From: Prochlorothrix hollandica PCC 9006 = CALU 1027
GTDB lineage: Bacteria; Cyanobacteriota; Cyanobacteriia; Prochlorotrichales; Prochlorotrichaceae
Reading direction: 5' to 3'
NCBI RefSeq assembly: GCF_000332315.1
Contig: NZ_KB235937.1
Coordinates: 132,588-196,587 of the forward strand
DNA: 64,000 bases
The stretch's first letter is position 1. Every line of letters begins with the position of its first letter. Position numbers and translations under genes: made by a program. Below the pieces are notes generated by a model. The model was not told the DNA's origin. It made no database searches and was given only the letters and a program-made list of their open reading frames with translations. Shown here piece by piece: positions 63,070-64,000 of the stretch.

Positions 63070-63618
63070 TTACTTGAAACCGTAAAAGCTCATGAGAAAC
63101 AAAAAGGCCACCACCAAGCTGCCAAAAATGAGCAGCCGTTTTTGGGATGGGGTCATGACATTACCCCCCAGGCCATAGGTCAAATTCTCTTGAAAGCCAG
63201 AGGGCTTTTCCTTGGGTCCAATGTTAATAAACTGGATTTTGGGGGCACGGCAGACGGGGCAAGACCAAGTGCCCGGAATGTCCTGGAATAAGGTGCCGGG
63301 GGTTAAGGTGCGGCCATCCCCATCGGCTGGCTCATAGACATAGCCACAGGCCCGACATTCATGGCGATCGAGGCTGGGGAGAACAAATTCTGGGACGGTT
63401 TCCGGTTCTGTTGCTTGATTGACCGCCTGATTGTCCGCCTGATCCAGGGTCGGTTCTGCCTCGTTCTCCGCTATCGCAGCAGCAGCTACCGAACTCTCTT
63501 GAGTAGGGTCTTGAGTAGGGTCTTGAGTAGGGTTTAGAGACCCAGGGCTGAGATCTACAGCAGTGGGATCCGATGGGGGTATATCCCCAGGGCCAGAGGG
63601 GGGGGTTGCAATACTCAT
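63070..63618 (-). CDS. rubA: Membrane-anchored rubredoxin RubA
   Basis: This rubredoxin of about 182 aa is needed for photosystem assembly in oxygenic phototrophs. A Ser/Pro/Glu-rich N-terminal part of about 90 residues precedes the iron site HECRACGYVYEP...TWSCPVCRAPKIQF (two CxxC pairs). A C-terminal membrane helix (LLIFGSLVVAFLFLMSFYGF) follows. The N-terminal part includes TQDPTQDPTQES from a 12-bp array (63498-63535). The ATG at 63618 is chosen because the open frame beyond it enters repeat A13. It lies upstream of ycf48. Confidence 0.94.
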   Translation of the reverse strand: MSIATPPSGPGDIPPSDPTAVDLSPGSLNPTQDPTQDPTQESSVAAAAIAENEAEPTLDQADNQAVNQATEPETVPEFVLPSLDRHECRACGYVYEPADGDGRTLTPGTLFQDIPGTWSCPVCRAPKIQFINIGPKEKPSGFQENLTYGLGGNVMTPSQKRLLIFGSLVVAFLFLMSFYGFK

Positions 63619-63644
63619 AGGTTTAGGGCTAGGTCTAGGGGTAA

Positions 63645-63761
63645 TACAGCAGTCCGAGATGGGTTGTGTGGTCTGTGGCCGGAGGGCGCACACCACGCCA
63701 AGGGTTTCAGCCATCGAGATCCTGGCAACAAGATCCTGGCAACTGATTTAGGATTGCTGTA
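63645..63761 (+). repeat. Family-A element, copy A13 (117 bp), in the rubA leader
   Basis: TACAGCAGTCCGAGAT to GATTTAGGATTGCTGTA. A 14-bp internal duplication (AGATCCTGGCAACA) explains the extra length. It starts 26 bp before the rubA ATG. Confidence 0.9.
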
Positions 63762-63865
63762 GATGAAAATTTTTTAACAAATCCTTACAAAACTCTATCA
63801 GATTATCGCTGGCACTGGATCTAGATTTTACGGGGGAGTTCAGGGGTAACCCCAGGGCGGGTCGC

Positions 63866-63935
63866 TTTGACTCTGGCTAGCTTTGACTCTGGCTAGCTTT
63901 GACTCTGGCTAGCTTTTACTCTGGCTAGCTTTTAC
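63866..63935. repeat. 16-bp tandem array (CTTTGACTCTGGCTAG)
   Basis: About 4-5 units, non-coding, near the right edge of the window. The remaining bases to 64000 show no recognised gene. Confidence 0.93.
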
Positions 63936-64000
63936 TCTGGGGTGATGGCACAATGGGTCAGTGCCACGGCATTGGATAGCAAGATAGGGAGAAGCGCAAC

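Noticed and set aside
873-63761. Family-A repeats as a CRISPR array
   Set aside because: Copies are dispersed singly, are 103 bp, lie in both orientations and have no regular spacers. No cas genes are present.

Overview
The window is chromosomal DNA from a cyanobacterium. It carries psaF-psaJ, ycf48, rubA, btpA, a DUF6761 gene, DUF3181, a CrhR-type helicase next to rimO, RNase E ending in the cyanobacterial arginine-rich tail, and frequent GCGATCGC (HIP1) palindromes. GC content is moderate to high. The species cannot be named from sequence alone.

Layout. 1-2.7 kb: a small ribbon-helix-helix ORF beside an IS200/IS605-like hairpin, a DUF6761 gene, then an NblR-like response regulator. 2.8-10.9 kb: a minus-strand housekeeping block (uvrC, a GT39-like membrane glycosyltransferase, pheA, rnhB, rne). 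11-14.9 kb: gene-poor, with an orphan sugar-binding lipoprotein and an AT-rich gene of unknown function lying between repeats. 15-19 kb: a NatFGH-type polar amino-acid ABC transporter without an adjacent ATPase. 20-29 kb: DUF3181, a 2TM protein, an orphan ABC ATPase, cobK with an FAD oxidoreductase, an RNase II/R-family enzyme, pgeF and a low-complexity membrane-anchored protein. 30-33 kb: an ammonium-transporter/histidine-kinase fusion behind a consensus NtcA box and split by a small transposon. 33-39 kb: an alpha/beta hydrolase, a pentapeptide-repeat protein, glgB and an MIF-like protein. 39-45 kb: the str operon (rpsL-rpsG-fusA-tuf-rpsJ) with enlarged spacers, then tsaD. 46.9-54.5 kb: psaF-psaJ, a conserved hypothetical gene, tgt, dCMP deaminase, recF, tRNA-Arg(CCG) and btpA. 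55.5-64 kb: rimO-crhR, htpG, ycf48 and rubA.

The strongest theme is short repetitive DNA. At least five families of small non-coding elements can be defined from their own ends. Family A is about 103 bp, with CAGCA ends inside TA. Family B is 81 bp, usually with 8-bp target duplications. Family C is 99 bp with 4-bp duplications. There is a 276-bp element with an 11-bp duplication and a 132-bp ISL3-like element with an 8-bp duplication. Several are nested in one another or sit in tandem arrays, so their order of arrival can be read. They supply stop codons to three genes (tsaD, tgt, an alpha/beta hydrolase), sit between genes of the str operon, nat cluster and rubA-ycf48, and split the Amt-kinase. 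About twenty tandem arrays with 8-21 bp units (often 15 bp) are present, several of them in frame inside genes.

All readings were made by eye. Family names rest on recognised motifs, not on searches.
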